The position numbers and the translations under genes are program-made. The notes below the pieces were generated by a model, which searched no databases, was not told the origin of the DNA, and worked only from the letters and a program-made list of their open reading frames with translations. This document shows, piece by piece, positions 1 through 6,787 of a stretch of 7,900 bases of DNA (positions are counted from its first letter, which is position 1; the number at the start of each line of letters is the position of its first letter). The DNA comes from Spirochaetes bacterium RIFOXYC1_FULL_54_7 (GTDB lineage: Bacteria > Spirochaetota > Spirochaetia > Treponematales > UBA12059): NCBI GenBank assembly GCA_001830645.1, contig MIBM01000114.1, forward strand, positions 1 through 7,900, written 5' to 3'.

Positions 1-168
1 AAAAGGGGACTTGGGGCGTCCCTCAAAAAGGAGAAGCGCCTTTTATATGCTTGGTAGCTTGCGAGTAGAAAAAATCTTATCCTGCTTTGTTGAACATGAG
101 CAAACCGGGGCGGACTCCTTGGCTTGGTCATAATAACCCATCATTTGTCCCCAAGGAGTTGTTACAAG
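1..168. other. Left-edge non-coding stretch with two weak hairpins
   Basis: I see no assignable gene here. The three forward frames entering from the left edge stop at about 57, 66 and 133, and none of their translations resembles the end of a sensor kinase, which is the usual neighbour of this class of regulator. Two short inverted repeats are visible. GGGAC at 6-10 pairs with GTCCC at 18-22. AAAAGG at 26-31 pairs with CCTTTT at 39-44. The second could be a weak intrinsic terminator for something to the left, but its stem is short and it has no separate T-run. No convincing -35/-10 pair for the downstream regulator was found. Confidence 0.4.
153..158 (+). promoter_or_regulatory. Ribosome binding site that decides the regulator start
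   Basis: AAGGAG lies 10 nt before the in-frame CTG at 169, which opens the canonical receiver N-terminus (M)RVLIADDE. The in-frame TTG codons at 124 and 145 lie upstream of this site, so it could not serve them. The in-frame TTG at 178 would cut into the first beta-strand. Confidence 0.6.
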
Positions 169-1767
169 CTGAGAGTATTGATCGCAGACGACGAATACCT
201 GATCAGGGATGGACTAGCACGAAAAATCGACTGGCCCGGCTTGGGTTTCGGGATCGTAGAAACAGCCGAAAATGGACTTGAAGTCCTTGAATTGATCTCG
301 AAGAACAGGCCGGACCTGATACTCATGGACATACGGATGCCCTTCATGGATGGGCTTGAACTGATTGAAAAGGTCAAGATACAGGATCAGGAAATTTGTG
401 TTGTCATTATCAGCGGGCACGAAGAATTCGCCTACGCAAAAACCGCCCTGCAGTTCGATGCCTTCGATTACATACTCAAACCCATCAACCTGAAGGAACT
501 GGAAAAGGTTCTCATAAAAGCCAGGACACACCTGGAACAGCAGAGAGCAGCGCACCAGGAAATAGTGGAGATCCGGAGACAGGTAGAAATCAGTATCCCC
601 GTTCTAAAAGAACGTTTCATCCTCGACATCATCTCCGGCAGGCTTGCAGAAGACCGGATCAGACAGGACGCCGGTCATTATGGATTTGAAGTAGATGATT
701 TTTTCAGCACCGCCCTCATCGATCTCGAAGCAGGCGGTACCTCCTCCTGTTCATCAACGGATAACCAGAAAAAACTGGAAATATATTTTTTCGATACCCT
801 GAACAACGAGCATCATGTTTTCATCTCAACCATTTCTCCCAATGAATACCTTCTTCTTGTTTCCGGCGGGGTTCGGGGACAGGTGGAGGAAGTCCTGAAA
901 GAAACAGTATCCAATATCTTCGGGGTAGGGAAATCCAATGGTCTTGGCATGACAATCTCGACCGGGCCGACAGTCGATACCCTGACACAGTTGCCCGCCT
1001 CCTATAAAAACGCCCTGCTTACTTTAAGCGGGAAATTTTTCAGCGGCGGGAACAGGATTCTGTACCACAGCAGAGTTGAACAGGATCTCCAGGCAGAAAA
1101 CCTCGATTTCTTTGACATATCCGGTTTCAGGCAAGCCCTGACCTTTGCTGATAAAAAAACCTGTATGGCAGAACTGCGAAATCTGCGGGCAATGATTCTA
1201 GCCCAGGATAAAACACCAAAACTTGTACTTCAATTGCTTTGCTTCAACATTTTCTTTGAATGCAAAAAAGCCATACAGGAACTCGGCGCGGAAATCAACG
1301 ACATTCTCCAAGATCCTTTCAGTTTTTTTCACGATATTGTCAGCCTCTCATCAGGTGAAGCTTTATTCGACCGGTTGGAGGCCCTGCTCTCGCTGATCCT
1401 GGATTACCACGATACTGTCCGTCTCAACCAGTATTCCTGCGATATTGACAAGGCAAAAAAATTCATCAAAAGCAATTACAAGGATGTCACTTTATGTCTT
1501 AAAAGCATGGCGGAGCACGTCAATGTAAGCGCCTGCCACTTCAGTGTCATCTTCAAGAAAAAAACGGGAGTCACCTACATACAGTACCTGACGGATATAA
1601 GGATCAACAGGGCAAAGGAGCTTCTTCTCAACAGCGACATGAAGGTGTATGAAGTGGCTTTTGAGGTGGGATACGAGAACCCGACATATTTCAGCACGCT
1701 TTTCAAGAAGCTGACCGGCATTCCACCGGCAGACTATCGAAGACAAATCATCACTCACCAGGAATAG
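169..1767 (+). CDS. YesN-type response regulator (receiver + AraC HTH)
   Basis: This is a two-component response regulator that binds DNA through an AraC-type C-terminus. The product is 532 residues counted from a CTG start at 169. Residues 1-120 form a receiver domain: acidic cluster D7-D8-E9, phosphoacceptor D54 in the DIRMP motif, switch residue S82, and K104 in the LKP motif. Residues 121-424 are a long linker with no motif I can name, as in YesN-like proteins. Residues from about 428 to 528 form a double helix-turn-helix, ending in the typical GYENPTYFSTLFKKLTG signature. Family members usually pair with a YesM-type sensor kinase and control sugar-transport genes; neither is visible here, so the partner kinase probably lies outside the window. 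The frame can be extended to a TTG at 124, but the extra 15 residues do not look like receiver sequence and the ribosome binding site lies inside that extension. The class is near certain; the target genes are unknown. Confidence 0.94.
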   Translation: MRVLIADDEYLIRDGLARKIDWPGLGFGIVETAENGLEVLELISKNRPDLILMDIRMPFMDGLELIEKVKIQDQEICVVIISGHEEFAYAKTALQFDAFDYILKPINLKELEKVLIKARTHLEQQRAAHQEIVEIRRQVEISIPVLKERFILDIISGRLAEDRIRQDAGHYGFEVDDFFSTALIDLEAGGTSSCSSTDNQKKLEIYFFDTLNNEHHVFISTISPNEYLLLVSGGVRGQVEEVLKETVSNIFGVGKSNGLGMTISTGPTVDTLTQLPASYKNALLTLSGKFFSGGNRILYHSRVEQDLQAENLDFFDISGFRQALTFADKKTCMAELRNLRAMILAQDKTPKLVLQLLCFNIFFECKKAIQELGAEINDILQDPFSFFHDIVSLSSGEALFDRLEALLSLILDYHDTVRLNQYSCDIDKAKKFIKSNYKDVTLCLKSMAEHVNVSACHFSVIFKKKTGVTYIQYLTDIRINRAKELLLNSDMKVYEVAFEVGYENPTYFSTLFKKLTGIPPADYRRQIITHQE

Positions 1768-2047
1768 CCGGACACACTGGGCTTCCGTTTCAGAGAAAGT
1801 CTGTTCCACCAAGGCGATGCCGCTAAATCCTTGAGGATACCCCGTAATACCCTCAATTAACGCCTGGATTGCTCCATATCCTGACAGGCTACAATCCTCG
1901 GTTTCAAGGAAATCCCGCCTTGTACTTGAAAACCTTTCTGGAACGAAGCGAATAAGACTCTGGTTTATTTGATCGCACACTATTGTCTGGGCAATATAGA
2001 GGAGCAGGAAAAGGCTCAAGCGAACTGGAAAACATATGCTTTAATAT
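1768..2047. other. Stretch with no confident gene; open minus-strand frame
   Basis: About 280 bases separate the response regulator from the next promoter. On the minus strand a frame is open from an ATG at 2019 through the whole gap and onward, antisense into the regulator gene, stopping at 1492. Its first 84 codons lie in the gap and include a protein-like run around SLSGYGAIQALIEGITGYP. I recognise no family in it, and the remainder is a shadow of the regulator gene. It may be the remnant of a lost gene or chance. A hairpin is also present: GGTTTCAAG at 1900-1908 pairs, with one bulge, with CTTGAAAACC at 1925-1934, around a 16-nt loop. It has no T-run. Confidence 0.3.
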
Positions 2048-2048
2048 G

Positions 2049-2116
2049 GATATATCGCATTTATATATTGACAACCCCGAATTCGCAGGATATATTTTGA
2101 ATATATGCAATATATC
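2049..2116. promoter_or_regulatory. AT-rich dyad operator candidate around the ArsR-type promoter
   Basis: GATATATCGCAT at 2049-2060 and ATGCAATATATC at 2105-2116 are inverted copies matching at 11 of 12 positions. They lie outside the -35 and just past the -10 of the promoter. The downstream copy is also part of a perfect palindrome, ATATAT-GCA-ATATAT, at 2101-2115. A third partial copy, GGATATATT, overlaps the -10 at 2088-2096. ArsR-family repressors commonly bind AT-rich dyads over their own promoter, so autoregulation by the downstream gene is the natural inference. The low-complexity TATA content means part of the symmetry could be chance. Confidence 0.5.
2068..2096 (+). promoter_or_regulatory. 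Sigma-70-type promoter of the ArsR-type gene
   Basis: A perfect -35 TTGACA (2068-2073) is followed after exactly 17 nt by the -10 hexamer TATATT (2091-2096). Transcription would start near 2103, giving a leader of about 37 nt. The ribosome binding site AAGGGG at 2125-2130 lies 9 nt before the ATG at 2140. Confidence 0.75.
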
Positions 2117-2139
2117 GGGTACATAAGGGGACTACAAGC

Positions 2140-3243
2140 ATGAAGGATATCAAGGTTGCCAGGAACTCCGCGGAACCAGCCATACGCATATCCGGAGAAA
2201 CAGTCCACAACATACTGTGCAGTATCTGTATTGTTGACCAGGAAGTAGAAAACCTGAGTCCCTGGGTGGACCACACGAGGAGCATCATTAACGCCGGGGA
2301 TCGTAAACTATGTGGTCAATGTTGCGAAGCTGCCAGCTTTGTACCCCGGAACTGGGCAAAGGGTTTTGATGCCTGGCTTGCGTATTTTGGGTCGCTGGAC
2401 CCGGATTTGATAGGAAAGACGATGCTGGACAAGCTGGTTTCAAATGCCAGGTCCTATCTTCCTGGCCAGACCATTCCAGACAGCATGCTGCTCCGGCAGG
2501 ATCGTTCGGTATTCGGTGATCTGGTGCAGAAGCTGTACCAGTCCATGCATGAATGCACAACTGATGATGTCATCGACAGGGACTTTGCAAACATACAGGA
2601 TCCACTATCCTGGCGGGACCGGATTACTGGCTTCATAACCAGGATGTGGGAAGGAAGCCTCAAAGAGGAGTGGTCCAGGGTACAATCGATGGTGGACGAT
2701 TCGGTCAAAGCCTTCCAGGAGACAGAACTTCAGGGAACCACACTTGAAGAAAAACTGTGTTTCCTGACTGGTCGCGATGAGGTCCCGGAAATGTGGATGA
2801 AAATATTCAACAAGATGGAGGAGATCATCTGGGTTCCATCACCACATATCGGCCCCTACATGATCCTGTTTCACCAGACCGAGACCCAGGCCTGGTTCAT
2901 AAGCCGCGCACGGTTGCCAAAAGGCTCAAGTGTCCACTCTGTTTTGCTTGACAAGGCAGACCTGCTCATCAGACTGAGTGCACTTGCCGACCCGATACGA
3001 CTGGAAATCGTGCATATGGCCGCAACCCTGGGTGTCATTACAACACAGACCATAATGGATGGACTTGGCCTGACCCAGTCCAGCACCAGCCGCCATCTGG
3101 CCCAACTGGCAGCTACTGGAATATTTCGTGTGGATTCGGGGGAGAAGACAAAACGGTACTCCCTGAACCTTCCTCGGTATGAGGAAACATTGCAGTCTCT
3201 GCGGAGCATCGCCGACATGCGGGGTGCTCCGGGAGGATCCTGA
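2140..3243 (+). CDS. Long ArsR-type transcriptional regulator with Cys-containing N-terminal region
   Basis: The product is 367 residues, about three times the length of a classic ArsR repressor. The winged helix lies at the C-terminus, residues about 270-345. LADPIRLEIV at 282-291 is the family-defining helix, the recognition helix falls around LTQSSTSRHLAQL (311-323), and the wing is near 330-343. Residues 1-265 are mostly helical with no motif I can name for certain; they recall the long N-terminal regions of some ArsR-like regulators (for example the DUF5937 type). They carry C27-x2-C30 and C58-x2-C61-C62, which could bind a metal or sense thiols, though I cannot show that. The start is supported by AAGGGG 9 nt upstream and by a strong promoter. 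It probably represses itself through the flanking AT-rich dyads. It is followed 13 nt later by a small gene likely in the same transcript. The effector and further targets are unknown. Confidence 0.87.
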   Translation: MKDIKVARNSAEPAIRISGETVHNILCSICIVDQEVENLSPWVDHTRSIINAGDRKLCGQCCEAASFVPRNWAKGFDAWLAYFGSLDPDLIGKTMLDKLVSNARSYLPGQTIPDSMLLRQDRSVFGDLVQKLYQSMHECTTDDVIDRDFANIQDPLSWRDRITGFITRMWEGSLKEEWSRVQSMVDDSVKAFQETELQGTTLEEKLCFLTGRDEVPEMWMKIFNKMEEIIWVPSPHIGPYMILFHQTETQAWFISRARLPKGSSVHSVLLDKADLLIRLSALADPIRLEIVHMAATLGVITTQTIMDGLGLTQSSTSRHLAQLAATGIFRVDSGEKTKRYSLNLPRYEETLQSLRSIADMRGAPGGS

Positions 3244-3256
3244 CAGGAGGAAGCCC

Positions 3257-3484
3257 ATGTGGCGTTCCCAATCCGATTTATTAACCATGGCCCAGGAGCA
3301 CAATCGTGATCTGGTCCGCCAGGCCGAGGCCGACAGGCTCAATAGTCACCTGAATGGCACACTTGCGGCGCGCATCATGGCCTGGTGGACTACCAAAGCT
3401 CCAGCCATCCCTACTCGGCACTGGCTTCCAGGAAAAAACGCGGAAAGGGCAGATAGGCAGGTGGAATGCCGGGAACAGTACTGA
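3257..3484 (+). CDS. Small protein downstream of the ArsR-type regulator
   Basis: This 75-codon frame begins at an ATG 13 nt after the regulator's stop. A near-perfect AGGAGG at 3245-3250 sits 6 nt before it, so translation coupled to the regulator is likely. Residues about 1-32 (start MWRSQSDLLTMAQEHNRD) look like a charged amphipathic helix, of the kind found in small uncharacterised proteins. An AARIMAWW segment follows at about 38-45. The last 25 codons overlap the 3' end of the convergent amidohydrolase gene by 74 nt, and that part may be merely antisense to it. There are no recognisable domains and no signal peptide. The ribosome binding site and position favour a real gene; composition alone does not prove it. 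Function is unknown; a partner of the regulator is possible. Confidence 0.5.
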   Translation: MWRSQSDLLTMAQEHNRDLVRQAEADRLNSHLNGTLAARIMAWWTTKAPAIPTRHWLPGKNAERADRQVECREQY

Positions 3485-4715
3485 AGTTGCTGTTCCGGTA
3501 GGCCAGAAACTCATCCTTGACCCTTCGCGCAAATTCCTTGTCACACAGGACATCAATGGCTGTCAGGGCCATGGACTTGGCAGCCAGAATGGCTGCTTGA
3601 TTTCCGGGGTCTGACCCCACGGCAACAGCGAACTCCGGTGTATGTGCCACAAGACTGTCGTCACCAACACTGCAGTATCCATGAATACCTGGCACAACCC
3701 AGCTTACATCGGCAAAATCGGTGGACAAGCCTGGATAGGTCAGTCTTTCCAGCGCCCGCTGTGACTCCAGTGGACTTTTCACGGTCCCACCAAGGGCCTT
3801 GATATGGCTGGCCAGGCTGGCTACCAGATGCAGGTTAGGAATCATGTGCCGGTATTCGTCCAGTATCCTGACCTGACCCTCTGCCCCGGTCATTACCGAG
3901 ACCGCATGCACGCAGGACTGGACCTGATCGAAGCGTGACTCTAGATAGGCGTGATCGAAGGCCTTCATGGTGATATGGGCCTCGGCACTTGCCGGAATTA
4001 TCACCGCACTTGGCCCTCCCCCATCGGTGATTGTATAGGCGAACATGACAGACGGTGACCAGCCACGCTTGATGGCATTGACATCATTCAGGAACTGGAT
4101 AAGTGCTTCCAGTGCATTGATTCCTTTTTCCGGCTGCGTGTAGTGGGCAGGCTTGCCCTGGAAATGTACAGTGAAATCCTTCAGCGGGAAGGTATACCCC
4201 CAAGCGATGTTGTCCCCACCCCAGGGGTGCATCATGAAGATTGCATCCAGACCGTCAAAAATGCCGGCCTTGGTCAGGACAACCTTTCCACCCTTGGACT
4301 GGTCGCTGACGGCCTCTTCATCCGGCGTGCCGACGAGCAGAAGGCTGCCACCTACCTCGTCTACAATGGAACGTAAGGCCATGGCAGCGCCAAACGAGGC
4401 CGCGGCAATGATATTGTGTCCACAGGCATGACCAAGCCCAGGCAAGGCATCGTATTCGCACAGAAATGCCACCCGGGGACCGGGTTTGCCCGAAGTGTAC
4501 CTTGCAACGAAGGCCGTATCCATGCCAGCCACTGGCGTCTGGACTTCGAAGCCACAGGCAGCAGCTTCGGCGACCAACAAAGCGCAGGCATGGTGCTCCT
4601 GGAGTCCGGGTTCCGGATGCCCATGTATGTCCAGACTTATACGCAGGATGTCCTGACGCAGCTTTTCCACTTCAGCCAGAACCTTCTCATGCAACGCGTT
4701 AGCTCGTGGAAGCAT
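3411..4715 (-). CDS. M20D-family amidohydrolase (AbgB-like metallopeptidase)
   Basis: This is a cytoplasmic zinc-type hydrolase that cleaves an amide bond in N-acyl amino acids, p-aminobenzoyl-glutamate-like compounds or dipeptides. The exact substrate cannot be read from sequence. It has 434 residues, the normal length for the family. Expected metal and catalytic residues are present in order: C98 and H100 in GHACGHN, E133-E134 in GTPDEE, H163 in MMHP, and H358 near the C-terminus. H191 in GKPAH belongs to the dimerisation (lid) domain, roughly residues 180-295. The STDFADVSWVVPG segment (331-343) is typical of the AbgB/PM20D2 branch. There is no signal peptide. The start is supported by AAGGGG (4723-4728 on the complement) with a 7-nt spacer. 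It follows the MFS gene by 32 nt on the same strand, so transporter and hydrolase likely form an operon. Its 3' end meets the small gene from the other strand. Confidence 0.93.
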   Translation of the reverse strand: MLPRANALHEKVLAEVEKLRQDILRISLDIHGHPEPGLQEHHACALLVAEAAACGFEVQTPVAGMDTAFVARYTSGKPGPRVAFLCEYDALPGLGHACGHNIIAAASFGAAMALRSIVDEVGGSLLLVGTPDEEAVSDQSKGGKVVLTKAGIFDGLDAIFMMHPWGGDNIAWGYTFPLKDFTVHFQGKPAHYTQPEKGINALEALIQFLNDVNAIKRGWSPSVMFAYTITDGGGPSAVIIPASAEAHITMKAFDHAYLESRFDQVQSCVHAVSVMTGAEGQVRILDEYRHMIPNLHLVASLASHIKALGGTVKSPLESQRALERLTYPGLSTDFADVSWVVPGIHGYCSVGDDSLVAHTPEFAVAVGSDPGNQAAILAAKSMALTAIDVLCDKEFARRVKDEFLAYRNSNFSTVPGIPPAYLPFPRFFLEASAE

Positions 4716-4747
4716 CTCGATGCCCCTTCATCTGGAATCAACAAACA

Positions 4748-5938
4748 TCATGACCTTGTCCATGCAGACACCGACTCACTGTTTTTCTCTTTTATTCGTC
4801 CTTCGATACTCATGGTGAGTACCAGGAGCAACAAGAATACCGGAGCTACTACAAAGGAAGTCCGAAGGCCAAAATGGTCCCCTATGATACCCATCAGGAG
4901 GGGAGAAAGGCTGGCACCAGGAATACCGAAACAGGAAAGGAATATCATCAGTACCGTAGGGTCTACAGGCATCACCCTGGCAGCATAGGACTGGATGCTT
5001 GGCCAGTAACAGGCGATGGTCAGACCCATGAAAAACATGAAGATGTACAAAGTGGGCAAGTCGTTTATCCAGAAGAAGGTAAGGCTTCCAGCCAGGGCCA
5101 GAAGCGCCGATCCAAAGATCAACTGCTTTAGCAGGATCCATTTCAGCAAGCGTGCACTTCCCATACGGCCTGTCACCATGCCGAGGGCAAAGATGGCGGC
5201 CCCCAGAGCCCCTGCCCGCGGCAAGGTCTGAAAATGTATCTGGATGTAACTGGCGGACCAGAAGGCAAAGGCCACTTCGGATGCACCTGCAAAGAATAGG
5301 GCAAAACCCAGGAACCAGAAACGGGGCTTGGACAGGATCTCGCCCATGTGGCTGAAGTCGGTGCGCGAAACGGGCAGTGTTACCTTGCGGGAGGAAGGAT
5401 AGAAGAAATAGACCAGCAAGGCACCGGCAGCCAGACCAACGAACATATACCGCCAGGATATGCCACGTGACAGCAGTTCGCCGATCAGAAGAACACTGAC
5501 AAGCACACCGATTGGCCAGAAAGCATGAAGCAGGTTCATCCTTGAGCCGGAATCCTGGGGATGCAGATCCTCCACCAAGGGAGTTATCAGAGCTTCTATC
5601 AGGGCATTGCCAAGGCCTATCAGCAGCATCAAGGCTATTGTGGTTGTATAGCTTCCGGTGAAGGAAAAAGCAAAAAGGCCAACACCGATTATCAGCAGGG
5701 CTGTCTTGAGCACCTTTATCTTGCCGAAGCGCGCCGCCACGAAACAGCTGAAAATCATGACAAAGAATTGTTCGAAAGATGTTATGAAACCCAGAAGGCC
5801 GGCCTGGGTCAGGCTGAAACCAAGGTCACGGGAGATCATCACATAGCAGATCGGCAGGGCATTGGCAGCCGAAGCGTACAGGAACATCGATGCAAAGGCC
5901 GCCCGGTCTATCCTTTTTACAAGACTCGTATTTTCCAT
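4748..5938 (-). CDS. MFS transporter
   Basis: This is a 396-residue inner-membrane major facilitator with the hydrophobicity of about 12 transmembrane helices and a polar central loop near residues 181-202. The loop between helices 2 and 3 holds a degenerate MFS signature near FVAARFGKIKV (66-76). The segment NALIEALITPLVEDL (111-125) followed by NLLHAFWPIG (135-144) resembles the FucP-like sugar-type branch, but substrate cannot be assigned. The C-terminal tail is short and charged. AGGA lies 6 nt before the ATG. Upstream, a TATAGT -10-like hexamer (complement of 5973-5978) has no good -35 partner, so the present promoter is unclear. The IS3 element ends about 57 nt upstream and may have altered transcription. 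Being 32 nt ahead of the amidohydrolase suggests import of its substrate or export of a product. Confidence 0.93.
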   Translation of the reverse strand: MENTSLVKRIDRAAFASMFLYASAANALPICYVMISRDLGFSLTQAGLLGFITSFEQFFVMIFSCFVAARFGKIKVLKTALLIIGVGLFAFSFTGSYTTTIALMLLIGLGNALIEALITPLVEDLHPQDSGSRMNLLHAFWPIGVLVSVLLIGELLSRGISWRYMFVGLAAGALLVYFFYPSSRKVTLPVSRTDFSHMGEILSKPRFWFLGFALFFAGASEVAFAFWSASYIQIHFQTLPRAGALGAAIFALGMVTGRMGSARLLKWILLKQLIFGSALLALAGSLTFFWINDLPTLYIFMFFMGLTIACYWPSIQSYAARVMPVDPTVLMIFLSCFGIPGASLSPLLMGIIGDHFGLRTSFVVAPVFLLLLVLTMSIEGRIKEKNSESVSAWTRS

Positions 5939-5995
5939 AGTATTTCCTGGTGTCCAACTGGGGATGATACCGACTATACAGGTTTTTTTAGACTA

Positions 5996-6051
5996 CAGGA
6001 AGTATAATGAGCCCAAGAAATCGGACAGTTTTGGGAGGCTGAATAAGGTGG
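5996..6051 (+). repeat. Left terminal inverted repeat of the IS3 element
   Basis: The outer block (5996-6014) and the inner block (6042-6051) both recur inverted at the right end. The stretch between them is diverged, with small length differences. Confidence 0.8.
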
Positions 6052-6093
6052 AACCGACCTTCTTGAACAAGACTCAAGGGAGGCATAGAGGCA

Positions 6094-6711
6094 ATGAAGG
6101 GCGAGAAGACTCTCCAGGAACTCGCACAACAATTCGAGGTTCATCATAACATGATAGCCCAATGGAAGCGGCAGTTGATCGAACGGGCCGCACAGCTCTT
6201 TGAAAAATCAGGGAAGGTGAACGCAGCCGCAGAGGATGCTGAATGCAAGACCGACCAGCTGTACAGGCAGATCGGACAGCTTCAGGTCGGGAACGATTAC
6301 CTAAAAAAAGTACAAGCAACTGTACGGGAGCGAGCTGAAATTATAGAACCGGAAAATGCAGCCATCGCCCTTTATGGAGTACCGGCAATCTTCAACACGG
6401 ATCAGGGATGCCAGTTCACATCCGAGGCATTCATCTCTGTACTTGAAGGTCATGGTATACGAATCAGTATGGACGGTGTGAACCGGGCCCTGGACAATAT
6501 CTACATCGAGCGCTTCTGGAGAACACTGAAGTACGAGGATGTCTACCTCAATGACTACCGCATGCTAGCGGAGTTGAAGGCAGGAATCAAGCGGTATATG
6601 AGATTCTACAACGCCGAGCGCTTCCATGCTTCGCATGACTACCCGACTCCTAACCAATTGTATGAAAGCAAATTCCAGATGAGCGAGATTGAACTATGTA
6701 TTGTTGCATAG
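6094..6711 (+). pseudogene. IS3-family transposase, OrfA fused to OrfB C-terminal half by deletion
   Basis: The 205-residue frame begins with OrfA sequence (KGEKTLQELAQQF), an HTH at about residues 5-30, and a leucine-zipper-like coiled coil to about residue 72. It then passes through the start of OrfB (ERAEIIEPEN) and jumps directly to the OrfB catalytic core (ALYGVPAIFNTDQG). The segment carrying the first catalytic aspartate is gone. The second aspartate (in FNTDQG) and the glutamate (in IERFWRTLKYE) remain, so the DDE triad is incomplete and the protein cannot catalyse transposition. The first ~25 OrfA residues before KGEKT are also degraded; an in-frame TGA lies at 6064. Because the OrfA and OrfB parts are now in one frame, the normal programmed frameshift is not needed. 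A truncated product could still bind the repeats. Confidence 0.9.
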
Positions 6712-6733
6712 AAACACCAAGAAAAGGATCGAC

Positions 6734-6787
6734 CCACCTTATTGGCTTAAAAATTTGTGTTGACAGAAGGGCTCACTATAGTTCCTG
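6734..6787 (-). repeat. Right terminal inverted repeat of the IS3 element
   Basis: The complement of 6769-6787 matches the left outer end at 17 of 19 positions, and CCACCTTATT at 6734-6743 is the inverted partner of the left inner block. The transposase stop at 6711 lies just inside it, as is normal for IS3 elements. Confidence 0.8.

Larger units (their letters stand above)
5996..6787 (+). mobile_element. IS3-family element, internally deleted (about 0.8 kb)
   Basis: Two long imperfect terminal inverted repeats enclose a single fused transposase remnant. The outer 19 bases match at 17 positions: CAGGAAGTATAATGAGCCC at 5996-6014 against the complement of 6769-6787. A second 10-bp block matches perfectly (AATAAGGTGG at 6042-6051, CCACCTTATT at 6734-6743) at nearly the same distance from each end. 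Intact IS3-family elements are usually 1.2-1.5 kb, so about half a kilobase or more of the interior is missing. No target-site duplication is obvious beside the chosen ends, consistent with an old insertion. The exact outer base is uncertain by a few nucleotides. Confidence 0.85.

Noticed and set aside
26..44. Intrinsic terminator at the left edge
   Set aside because: The stem is only 6 bp and there is no independent T-run; it is kept only as a weak hairpin in the edge description.
4416..4988. Plus-strand frame of 190 codons spanning the hydrolase-transporter junction
   Set aside because: It is antisense to two well-supported genes and its translation resembles no protein family.
6007..6042. 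A possible OrfA N-terminus (MSPRNRTV...) with a one-base insertion at the start of the transposase
   Set aside because: This stretch lies within the left terminal inverted repeat and matches the right end of the element, so it is repeat DNA and not coding sequence.
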